42,048 nucleotides of DNA from 2-01-FULL-44-17 sp036517175 (GTDB lineage: Bacteria; Patescibacteriota; Minisyncoccia; 2-02-FULL-40-12; IGHO2-01-FULL-4-A), in contig DATDXQ010000019.1 of assembly GCA_036517175.1 (NCBI GenBank), positions 1-42,048 of the forward strand. The letters are read 5' to 3'. Every line of letters begins with the position of its first letter. Position 1 is the stretch's first letter. Below, in pieces: positions 24,064-30,515 of the stretch. Under the pieces are notes generated by a model, which was not told the origin of the DNA, made no database searches, and saw only the letters and a list, made by a program, of their open reading frames with translations. The position numbers and the translations under genes are program-made.

Positions 24064-24774
24064 ATGCAATTAGATATCATGATTGGCTTTTCAACAGGAT
24101 GTTTTTATAAAAGCCTGGGCATGCTTGATTCACTAGATCTGCTTAGATCCAAGCGGATCAAGGCTGTGGAGTTGAATTTTATAAAAGGAGTACGGGGCAC
24201 ACCAATTAACCAGCTTGACGCACTGCATTTTCATGGGTTTGATTATGTCAGTCTGCATGCGCCAATTCAGACATACGGGCACAACAAAGAAACTGAAGAA
24301 ACTTTTGCGGCAATAAACGTCTTGCACACAAAAAGACCACTAGATTTGGTTGTATTCCACCCCGACACTGTGTCAGATTTTTCTGTATTTAAGGGCCTTG
24401 ATTTTCCTGTTGCCTTTGAAAATATGGACAACCGCAAAACCGGCTTCAAGACACCTTCTGATTTGTGGCCCTTGCTCTCAAAAGACCCCAAACTGTCTTT
24501 AGTGTTAGACGTAAATCATGCATTTACCAACGATTCCACTCTTAAGTTGGTCGATATGTTTTATAATGAAATGTGTGTATTCATTGCTCAAATTCACCTA
24601 AGTGGCTACAGAAACGGCCATCAACCGCTGTTCCAAACAAGACAGAAAGAAATTATAAAAAGCATACCGACTCCATTCCTGGAACCTATCATAATTGAGA
24701 GTATTCTTGATCCGAAAGACATTGACCGAGAACTTGAATATGTAACGAACGTGTTTGAAGAAACCGCTAACTAG
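24064..24774 (+). CDS. TIM-barrel protein of the sugar isomerase/endonuclease IV superfamily
   Basis: A 236-residue protein with repeated beta-alpha units: GFSTGCF, IKAVELNF, YVSLHAPI, DLVVFHPD, PVAFENMD, LSLVLDVNHAF, AQIHLSGY, IIIES. The placement of His, Glu and Asp at strand ends (LHAP, FHPD, FENMD, LDVNH, IHLSG) is that of xylose-isomerase-like TIM barrels with a two- or three-metal site. Substrate unknown. The ATG at 24064 follows GGGTG; 24079 is an alternative. Its terminator contains the stop codon. Confidence 0.65.
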   Translation: MQLDIMIGFSTGCFYKSLGMLDSLDLLRSKRIKAVELNFIKGVRGTPINQLDALHFHGFDYVSLHAPIQTYGHNKETEETFAAINVLHTKRPLDLVVFHPDTVSDFSVFKGLDFPVAFENMDNRKTGFKTPSDLWPLLSKDPKLSLVLDVNHAFTNDSTLKLVDMFYNEMCVFIAQIHLSGYRNGHQPLFQTRQKEIIKSIPTPFLEPIIIESILDPKDIDRELEYVTNVFEETAN

Positions 24775-24788
24775 CGGTTTTATTTTTT
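24761..24788 (+). terminator. Terminator of the TIM-barrel gene
   Basis: AAACCGCTA (24761-24769) pairs with TAGCGGTTT (24772-24780), then TATTTTTTT. The TAG stop is inside the hairpin. Confidence 0.85.
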
Positions 24789-24812
24789 TAAACAAACAAC
24801 TATGATTATGAC

Positions 24813-24958
24813 GCTCCGTTGGTCTTTTGTGTATTCTGTCGAACAAATTGCCCGGTTAATTTTTGTTATAATATCTCATTAACAAAAATTAAATTTGTGA
24901 GACAAAATAGCGGAGATACCGCTGGGGTAATGAAGCGTACACAAAAGACCGAGGAAGC
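24813..24958. repeat. Structured palindromic element, family 2, copy C
   Basis: Before dnaB. Outer arms GGTCTTTTGTGTA / TACACAAAAGACC, perfect over 13 bp. Middle stem TGTC-GA-ACAAATT (24837-24849) against AATTTGT-GA-GACA (24892-24904). Inner hairpin TTAATTTTTGTTA / TAACAAAAATTAA, 13 bp. 3' hairpin TACC-GCTGG-GGTA. Cleanest example of the shared fold. Confidence 0.8.
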
Positions 24959-25029
24959 GATATAAATCAACTTTTACACACCTTATCCTCTCCTCAAACT
25001 ATTGCGCCAGGTTTATAATAACTCATCAG

Positions 25030-26379
25030 ATGGCAAGATCAGATACAATCAACAAACTCCCACCACAGAACATTGAAGCCGAAAAAAGCCTAATAGGCTC
25101 TCTTTTACTTGATAAAGAATCTATAAACAAGGTAGCGGATTCTCTTCATCCTTATGATTTTTATAGTCGTACCCATCAAATCATCTATGAATCAATATTC
25201 AATCTTTTTGAAAAACAACAACCGATAGATCTCCTAAGTGTATCTAATAAACTTGAAGAAGCGGGTCACCTAGAAGAAATAGGAGGAGTTGGCTATCTTA
25301 CATCCCTCGTCAACTCCGTTCCAACCTCAGCCCACATATCTCATTACGCAAATATAGTCGCACGTAAAAGGGTTTTGCGTGATCTCATAGATGCATCCCA
25401 TCATATCCTTGGTCTTGGTTATCAAGAAGACGAAGACGTTGATATGCTATTGGACCAAGCGGAACAAAAGATTTTCGCAATAACTCAAAAATCGATACAA
25501 CAATCATTTGAACCCTTGGACAAAGCTCTCCATGAGGCATTCGAAAGACTTGATAATCTTCATAAGTCTGACGGAAGCATGCGGGGTGTTCCCAGCGGAT
25601 TCTATGATCTGGATGCCATAACTGCGGGCTTCCAAAAGTCAGACCTTATAATTCTAGGCGCTAGGCCGTCACTAGGTAAAAGTACTTTCGCCCTTGATAT
25701 AGCGCGCAACGCCGCCAGAGAAAGCGGTCTTCCGGTCGGAATTTTTACATTGGAAATGTCTAGGGATCAAGTTGTCGACCGCTTAATATCCGCTGAAGCA
25801 GGCATTAACTTGCACAAACTGCGCACCGGCCGGTTGTCCTCTGAAGGTGAGAATAATGATTTTGAGCGAATACAGGTTGCTCTCGACAGCTTAGCCAAAA
25901 GCAATATTTTTATAGATGATGCATCTTCTCCAACAGTCCTTCAAATAAGATCCATGGCAAGACGCCTGCAAGCCGAACGAGGGCTGGGGATGCTTATTAT
26001 AGACTACCTTCAACTCATGCAATCAAACAGGAGCTACGACAGCCCCGTGCAACAGGTTACCGAGATATCGCGCAACCTCAAGGGACTCGCCCGCGAGTTA
26101 AATATTCCCGTCATCGCCCTATCACAACTTTCTCGTAACGCTGAAGCAAGGCCTGACCAAAGACCCAAGCTTTCAGACCTACGTGACAGCGGTTCCCTTG
26201 AACAAGACGCTGACCTGGTTATGTTTATATATCGAGAAGACAGGGTGAAAAAAGAAAGCGAAAAGCCCAATATAGCTGAAATCATAGTGGCGAAACACAG
26301 GAACGGACCGGTTGGATCTATTGAGTTATATTTTGATGAGGAGCAGGTGTCGTTCAAAAATCTGGCTCGCGGAATTTGA
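25030..26379 (+). CDS. dnaB: Replicative DNA helicase DnaB
   Basis: Unwinds DNA at the fork as a hexamer. The 449-residue protein has the N-terminal helical domain (PPQNIEAEKSLIGSLLLD) and the RecA-like domain with Walker A GARPSLGKST (210-219), Walker B GMLIIDYLQLM, and the conserved IPVIALSQLSR and SDLRDSGSLEQDADLVMFIYR blocks. No intein. TATAAT at 25014-25019 lies 10 nt before the ATG with no Shine-Dalgarno site: probably leaderless. Loader protein not present in the window. Confidence 0.97.
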   Translation: MARSDTINKLPPQNIEAEKSLIGSLLLDKESINKVADSLHPYDFYSRTHQIIYESIFNLFEKQQPIDLLSVSNKLEEAGHLEEIGGVGYLTSLVNSVPTSAHISHYANIVARKRVLRDLIDASHHILGLGYQEDEDVDMLLDQAEQKIFAITQKSIQQSFEPLDKALHEAFERLDNLHKSDGSMRGVPSGFYDLDAITAGFQKSDLIILGARPSLGKSTFALDIARNAARESGLPVGIFTLEMSRDQVVDRLISAEAGINLHKLRTGRLSSEGENNDFERIQVALDSLAKSNIFIDDASSPTVLQIRSMARRLQAERGLGMLIIDYLQLMQSNRSYDSPVQQVTEISRNLKGLARELNIPVIALSQLSRNAEARPDQRPKLSDLRDSGSLEQDADLVMFIYREDRVKKESEKPNIAEIIVAKHRNGPVGSIELYFDEEQVSFKNLARGI

Positions 26380-26436
26380 TCCTCGCCAACTGCTTGAGTC
26401 TTCTAATAGATTGATCATAAGACAGCAAATCCCGAA

Positions 26437-26463
26437 ATAAAAAAGACCAGGTATTACCTGATC
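26437..26463 (-). terminator. Terminator of the 78-aa membrane protein gene
   Basis: Minus strand GATCAGGT-AAT-ACCTGGTC followed by TTTTTTATTT. Confidence 0.75.
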
Positions 26464-26475
26464 ACAAAATAATTA

Positions 26476-26712
26476 CTAATCGTCGGCCCACACTGTAAGT
26501 ATAAAAACTATCCAAAAAATCAATAAAATTATTTGCATAGCACCCCCAAAATAAAAACCCAGACCGAAGACAAAAATATTCTGCCAAAACCCCTCCGGTT
26601 GCGCCAACGTTCTTACACCCCAAAAAGTCCAAAAAGGTATAAGCGCAACAATAAAAGAAAATATTGATATAATTAGTCTGATGCCAATTTCCGAGATGCT
26701 ATTTTTAGCCAC
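26476..26712 (-). CDS. Small membrane protein, 78 aa, two helices
   Basis: Two hydrophobic segments (about 12-35 and 55-75) separated by a loop with TLAQPEGFWQN; ends WADD. No family recognised. Between dnaB and recR on the opposite strand, with its own terminator. Tryptophan- and phenylalanine-rich helices and a clear reading frame support it. Confidence 0.55.
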   Translation of the reverse strand: MAKNSISEIGIRLIISIFSFIVALIPFWTFWGVRTLAQPEGFWQNIFVFGLGFYFGGAMQIILLIFWIVFILTVWADD

Positions 26713-26772
26713 TTTTGTACTCTACTTGTTTTAAAGATCACCTAAACAATAACACGTATAAAAACTGAGTCA

Positions 26773-27369
26773 ATGTCAGAAAAATTTCAAAAACTTATTG
26801 AATTTTTTACCAAACTACCAGGAATTGGACCCAGACAAGCCACGCGACTTGTTTTGGATATGATCGAATGGCCAGCAAAGGAACTCGATGATTTTTCTAG
26901 ATCAATAGGCGCCCTCGGCGAAGGATCGCTTCTCTGCAGCGAATGTTTTAATCTAGCTGATAACGAAAAGTGTCCCTTATGTCTTAGTAATAGACGCGAT
27001 AAAACCCGTATAGCCGTAGTTGAAAAGGTTACTGATCTCCAATCAATGGAAAACACAAAGGTCTTTAATGGCGTATATCATGTATTAGGCGGACACATAA
27101 ACCCGGCTGGAGGAAAATTGCCTCACAATTTGAGGATTAAGGAGTTGGGATCAAGAATTATAGAGTTACAAAAATTAACCCCGGATATTGAGGTTATTAT
27201 CGCTACAAATCCAAATACATACGGAGAAACAACCGCTCTATACTTGGAAGAAGAACTGAGACCACTTGGTGTCAAAATAACTCGCCTAGCGCGTGGATTG
27301 GCCTCAGGAGCCACACTTGAGTACGCAGATGAGATAACATTGGGGCACGCATTTAGAAATAGGAGTTAG
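26773..27369 (+). CDS. recR: Recombination mediator protein RecR
   Basis: Acts with RecO to load RecA on gapped DNA. The 198-residue protein has the helix-hairpin-helix KLPGIGPRQATRLVL (about 14-28), the four-Cys zinc finger CSECFNLADNEKCPLC (about 56-71) and the Toprim domain from IAVVEKVTDLQSME, ending ARGLASGATLEYADE. Full length for the family. TATAAA (26757-26762) lies 10 nt before the ATG and no Shine-Dalgarno site is seen, again suggesting a leaderless message. The usual dnaX/ybaB partners are absent. Confidence 0.96.
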   Translation: MSEKFQKLIEFFTKLPGIGPRQATRLVLDMIEWPAKELDDFSRSIGALGEGSLLCSECFNLADNEKCPLCLSNRRDKTRIAVVEKVTDLQSMENTKVFNGVYHVLGGHINPAGGKLPHNLRIKELGSRIIELQKLTPDIEVIIATNPNTYGETTALYLEEELRPLGVKITRLARGLASGATLEYADEITLGHAFRNRS

Positions 27370-27394
27370 ATTGATAGGTATTAAATTAAAAAAT

Positions 27395-27559
27395 TATAAA
27401 GCCCTGTTTGACTAGATTTTCACATCGGCTCCGTATGTGTGTTTTGCTAGTCGCGACGATGCGCTCCTCTCGCAAAACACACATACCTACGCCGAACAAC
27501 CCGTACCGCTAGTGTGAGACTAATTGTTTTGCTTAGTAATTATTCTGTGATAAAAACCG
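27395..27559 (+). repeat. Family 3 element, copy 2 (inverted relative to copy 3)
   Basis: About 165 bp, nearly identical in inverted orientation to 30981-31149. Core stem GTATGTGTGTTTTGC/GCAAAACACACATAC with loop TAGTCGCGACGATGCGCTCCTCTC, outer closure TCGGC/GCCGA. Flanking constant parts include TTTGACTAGATTTTC and TTGCTTAGTAATTATTCTGTGATAAAAACCG. No open frame. After it, 27560-27585 can form CCCGA/TCGGG; 27586-27669 shows nothing I can name. Confidence 0.75.
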
Positions 27560-27669
27560 CCCCGACAGATTACATCGGGACTCGAGGCTCAATAACTTTG
27601 ATAAGTCTTAGAAACTCAGACTATGCCCCCACTTTATGCTTTAAAAATAACTCTATTACAAACAAAAGG

Positions 27670-27701
27670 TTGACAAATTTGAGTAAATAAGCTAATATAA
27701 T
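27670..27701 (+). promoter_or_regulatory. Promoter of orphan gene 27727
   Basis: TTGACA (27670-27675) with TAATAT (27693-27698, spacer 17) overlapping TATAAT (27696-27701, spacer 20). Confidence 0.65.
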
Positions 27702-27726
27702 AGCAGGTTATTTAAAAAGGGTAGAC

Positions 27727-28266
27727 ATGAATCCGATCAAAAAACTAGATGATTGGTTTATAGCCCAAGCAACAAAATTCAGTCATTGGCTACAAAAGAA
27801 TACTAGCCTGACATCATATTCAATAGCCAAGTTTGGTATTTCATTAATCCAATGCACATGTTTAGTATTTGCAGCTGGATATTTCCTTCCATACTTTCCA
27901 GTAAAAGTTGGCATGGGGACTATCGTGTCAGCCGGCATAGGAACTTTTTATGCATTGTGTGAATACCAAAAAATAAACAAGGCCTGGGAAAATATATGTC
28001 AGGGATTACCAAGCCAGCTAGACGAAACTCCGTACCTTTTTAGAGTGGTAATTTGTGGGTTGTTAGCCGTATATGTGTTGTGTTCATATATATTCGACTC
28101 GACTAGAGGACAGCTGCTTAGTCCTTCTAGTTTTTTAGGATTTTCTCTCTTTTTATATTTCAGGGAAGTAACTCCCCTACCTCCTGGCAAAAGCAAAGTA
28201 AAAGAATGGCTTGAAGGGCTAGCAATATCTAAACACAAACTTGCCGTGGCACCGTCATCTAAATAA
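27727..28266 (+). CDS. Orphan membrane protein, 179 aa
   Basis: About four hydrophobic segments (near 40-58, 60-78, 105-122 and 133-147), basic ends and no known motif. AAAAAGGG lies 6 nt before the ATG, with a promoter upstream and a terminator directly downstream, the same cassette layout as the other orphans. It lies just inside the left inverted copy of the family-3 element. Confidence 0.55.
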   Translation: MNPIKKLDDWFIAQATKFSHWLQKNTSLTSYSIAKFGISLIQCTCLVFAAGYFLPYFPVKVGMGTIVSAGIGTFYALCEYQKINKAWENICQGLPSQLDETPYLFRVVICGLLAVYVLCSYIFDSTRGQLLSPSSFLGFSLFLYFREVTPLPPGKSKVKEWLEGLAISKHKLAVAPSSK

Positions 28267-28288
28267 CCACCCGATCTGGTGGTTTTTA
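28266..28288 (+). terminator. Terminator of orphan gene 27727
   Basis: ACCACC-CGATCT-GGTGGT followed by TTTTT. Confidence 0.8.
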
Positions 28289-28290
28289 AT

Positions 28291-28321
28291 TAAAAAATTA
28301 CCACCTGTTAGGCGGTAATTT
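28291..28321 (-). terminator. Terminator of rplU
   Basis: Minus strand AAATTACCGCC-TAACA-GGTGGTAATTT followed by TTTA. The rplU stop codon TAA is in the loop. Confidence 0.8.
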
Positions 28322-28628
28322 TTAGTATCTCGATTTTGGTATAAGGCTGACGATGACCCTTCTTTTTTTTATAACGGGTCTTGTTTGTATACTTAAAGAC
28401 TATCTTCTTATCTCCCCTTCCCTGCTCCAAAACTTTGGCTCTAACTTTGGCACCAACAACAAGCGGTGTTCCTATTTTAGCGTTCTCTACGGAAGCATTG
28501 CCGATCAAAAGAACCTGATCAAAATCAAACTCCTCCCCAGTTGGAGTGTCTATTTTTTCGATTAAAAGCTTAGCACCTTCGGCTACTTTATATTGTTTTC
28601 CACCAGTTTTAATTACCGCAAATGACAT
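28308..28628 (-). CDS. rplU: Ribosomal protein bL21
   Basis: Large-subunit protein binding 23S rRNA. The 106-residue product begins SFAVIKTGGKQYKVAEGAKL and ends with a KKKGHRQPYTKIEILKI block, both diagnostic. Full length. It is transcribed alone with its own terminator; the usual neighbour rpmA (bL27) is not downstream, unusual for this pair. Upstream lie two palindromic elements in tandem. Confidence 0.97.
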   Translation of the reverse strand: MSFAVIKTGGKQYKVAEGAKLLIEKIDTPTGEEFDFDQVLLIGNASVENAKIGTPLVVGAKVRAKVLEQGRGDKKIVFKYTNKTRYKKKKGHRQPYTKIEILKITA

Positions 28629-28678
28629 TGTCTTAATAATTTAGCAGTTAGAAGCCACTATGTCAAATAAAAGCCCCG

Positions 28679-28864
28679 AAACCAAGCTTAATTTTTCTTT
28701 ATTTGTCGCGCACTCCTGCCTCACCGGCAGGCGGGTACAAATTCCATAAAATTCCCTTGTTTTTCTAGATGTGCTCCAATAGTGGACTCCCATCAGCGAA
28801 AAACTACAGAAATTTGAAGTTATTTGTTCCTGTGCGTCCAGAAAAGAAAAATTAAGCTTGGTTT
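28679..28864. repeat. Structured palindromic element, related type
   Basis: Perfect 22-bp arms at 28679-28700 and 28843-28864 (start AAACCAAGCTTAATT). Inside: CGCAC/GTGCG, a CAAATT/AATTTG stem as in family-2 copies C and D, and a GC palindrome CTGCC-TCACC-GGCAG with following GCGGG. The core differs from families 1 and 2 and lacks a clear GCTGG hairpin. It lies directly before family-2 copy D. Confidence 0.65.
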
Positions 28865-28907
28865 TGTCGATGACGTATTCGTGAAGGTCTAGGCTATAGA
28901 AACTTTA

Positions 28908-29136
28908 TTAGCCACTCTTTCTTATTTCAGGTATTCCGACGAGCAAATTGTCTGCCTCATAGGCAGACAGACTTGGTTGATTTTTGATATAACTTTTCTT
29001 CATCAAAAATCAAATTTGTGAGACGAAATAGCGAAGCTGCCGCTGGATAAAGGCGAAGTTTCTTGTGGGCGGTGCTTTAGCCCGCCCATAGAATCTCCTG
29101 CGGCGGAGCGTGTCTGAAATAAGAAAGAGTGGCTAA
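28908..29136. repeat. Structured palindromic element, family 2, copy D
   Basis: Perfect 23-bp arms at 28908-28930 and 29114-29136 (start TTAGCCACTCTTTC). Middle stem GCAAATT/AATTTGT, inner hairpin TTGATTTTTGAT/ATCAAAAATCAA. A GC palindrome is inserted near 28950-28972, and a ~50-nt GC-rich segment is inserted in the 3' hairpin loop after GCTGG. Confidence 0.75.
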
Positions 29137-29150
29137 AATGTCACTGGTTT

Positions 29151-29531
29151 TTATTTAATATAGTTCCTGAGTGTAATGAGAACCGCTGCAACGTAAAAGG
29201 ATGTGACTTTTATAAGCAAGAGAATCCAATTAACTTGCCTCGGATTTAAATTAACGTTTAAAATTCTCTTAAAATAAGTGACGGCAAAAGAATTGGGATG
29301 ATAATAAACACTTGGGTCCCACGCCTTTCTGTGCCTTTCTTCCCACCAAGTTAAAGGGCAGCCACCCAAAAAAAGATTAAATAAAAGTGTTCCAGTCACA
29401 ATAACTAAATGATACGGGATGTACCATCTATTGTAGATCATGAAAATGGTTCCCCCGACCAAAACCACTATCCAAAGAAAGTGCAAGGCTAACAAAATGT
29501 CGGCCAAAATTTTGTGAGTTCTTTTGGTCAA
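29151..29531 (-). CDS. DUF2784-like membrane protein, 126 aa
   Basis: Three to four hydrophobic segments (about 9-33, 40-56, 104-122). The CPLTWWEE motif near residues 58-65 after a Gly-rich turn recalls DUF2784 proteins; function unknown. Start is a TTG at 29531 preceded in frame by a TAG. The frame overlaps by about 100 bases another open frame (29428-29649), so either the start is later than given or the two overlap. Confidence 0.55.
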   Translation of the reverse strand: MTKRTHKILADILLALHFLWIVVLVGGTIFMIYNRWYIPYHLVIVTGTLLFNLFLGGCPLTWWEERHRKAWDPSVYYHPNSFAVTYFKRILNVNLNPRQVNWILLLIKVTSFYVAAVLITLRNYIK

Positions 29532-29649
29532 TTTTTTGTACTAAATCATAGGCAGCAAAAACATATTTATTGTGCTCCTCGTCAGAAAGTTTTGGAACCT
29601 CATCGTGCAAGAAATACACAAGTTTTGGGACCTGCTTCAAGAATACCAA
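29428..29649 (-). CDS. Possible small protein or gene fragment, 73 aa
   Basis: The first ~40 residues (FLKQVPKLVYFLHDEVPKLS and onward) read like genuine helical coding sequence; the remainder is out of frame with the overlapping DUF2784-like gene and looks like shadow. It could be a remnant cut off by a frameshift, or a coupled leader frame. Weakly supported. Confidence 0.25.
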   Translation of the reverse strand: MVFLKQVPKLVYFLHDEVPKLSDEEHNKYVFAAYDLVQKIDQKNSQNFGRHFVSLALSLDSGFGRGNHFHDLQ

Positions 29650-29678
29650 GAGGATGGCGAAGGGTCAAAAGAGGCGGT

Positions 29679-29807
29679 TCAAAGAGATGCAGGGGAATAG
29701 CCTCTGCGGGGCAAGTTGGAACCACTTAGCTCAAAGCCCTTGTCGCTCCGCTTACTATGGAGGCTGAAAGAAACTAACAACAGAAGTGTGGCTGCTCGTG
29801 TAGGCAT
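29679..29807 (-). CDS. Possible short peptide, 42 aa, signal-like
   Basis: ATG at 29807 follows GAGGTGAAC. The peptide begins MPTRAATLLLLVSFSLHS, a short hydrophobic segment after an Arg, then a basic polar tail ending SPASL. It lies beyond the terminator of the 29855 gene, so its transcription is unclear. No other gene is visible in 29650-29854. Confidence 0.25.
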   Translation of the reverse strand: MPTRAATLLLLVSFSLHSKRSDKGFELSGSNLPRRGYSPASL

Positions 29808-29823
29808 GTTCACCTCGTGCAAC

Positions 29824-29846
29824 AAAAACCAGGCCTTGACGCCTGG
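29824..29846 (-). terminator. Terminator of gene 29855
   Basis: Minus strand CCAGGC-GTCAAG-GCCTGG followed by TTTTTGTT. Confidence 0.8.
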
Positions 29847-29854
29847 CGTATAGT

Positions 29855-30133
29855 CTATGGCTCGTTATCAATGCTCTCAGATCTGGAACTCTGAGATGAT
29901 CTATCCATTCGGTCCAAAATATCAAATGTAGACCTGAGGCTGATTTCTTGGGCTCGGATATTTATCATTATGACAAGGAAGGAGACGAAGGTTAAGATAC
30001 ACGGAAACATATCCAACCGATCCGAGGGTCTCCCAAATATGGCCGACAGGAGCGAAATCGCAAGACCTAATAGGATCGCGGCGAGCATGATACCACCCAG
30101 AAGGTTTGGGCGACCGTTGATTCGGAACAACAT
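29855..30133 (-). CDS. Orphan protein, 92 aa, with two hydrophobic segments
   Basis: Hydrophobic segments at about 13-33 and 43-60, then a polar, Ser/Asp/Arg-rich tail (DILDRMDRSSQSSRSESIDNEP). No family recognised. Upstream on the minus strand are TTGACG and TAGGCT 17 nt apart, and GGGG before the ATG; a terminator follows. Composition is more GC-rich than the core genes. Confidence 0.5.
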   Translation of the reverse strand: MLFRINGRPNLLGGIMLAAILLGLAISLLSAIFGRPSDRLDMFPCILTFVSFLVIMINIRAQEISLRSTFDILDRMDRSSQSSRSESIDNEP

Positions 30134-30217
30134 ATAGCCCCATGGATATAGAAGTGCTATCGGTAGCCTACTGCCGCGTGATCAGCGCGTCAAGGACACG
30201 CAATAGGTAGGACTTAA

Positions 30218-30240
30218 CAAAAAAGCGGGCCAACGCCGCT
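30218..30240 (-). terminator. Terminator of gene 30243
   Basis: Minus strand AGCGG-CGTTGGC-CCGCT followed by TTTTTTG. Confidence 0.75.
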
Positions 30241-30242
30241 TG

Positions 30243-30509
30243 TTAAACTACCGGAAAATGTGCTTGGCGAATTACTGCGCCAAAGTGCCTCTCCACGGCG
30301 TCCATGAAGTCATGCATAATATTATGCCTCTTCCCGAGCTGATGATCCTCGATTACAGATTTTGCAAGATGACCAAAGATCTTGACTAGCACTTCTAAAT
30401 CCGCATGAAGAATATCATCTGATCCCAAGCGATATTGTTCAGACAGAGTCTCATGAAGTACTACTTCTACAGGAGCTTGGAACTCTTCGGTACCCATAAC
30501 AATGCGCAT
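30243..30509 (-). CDS. Orphan protein, ~88 aa
   Basis: I placed the start at the ATG at 30509, 5 nt after GAGAGG, rather than the GTG at 30515. The protein is soluble, acidic and His-rich (HADLEVLVKIFGHLAKSVIEDHQLGKRHNIMHDF), mostly helical. No family recognised; a metal-binding role would be a guess. TTGACG and TACGAT with a 16-nt spacer lie upstream, and a terminator follows. Confidence 0.5.
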   Translation of the reverse strand: MRIVMGTEEFQAPVEVVLHETLSEQYRLGSDDILHADLEVLVKIFGHLAKSVIEDHQLGKRHNIMHDFMDAVERHFGAVIRQAHFPVV

Positions 30510-30515
30510 GCGCAC

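Noticed and set aside
74..29136. CRISPR array
   Set aside because: The repeats are dispersed, large and internally palindromic, with no short direct-repeat/spacer periodicity and no cas genes. The four 10-mers at 17.9 kb are too short and too close.
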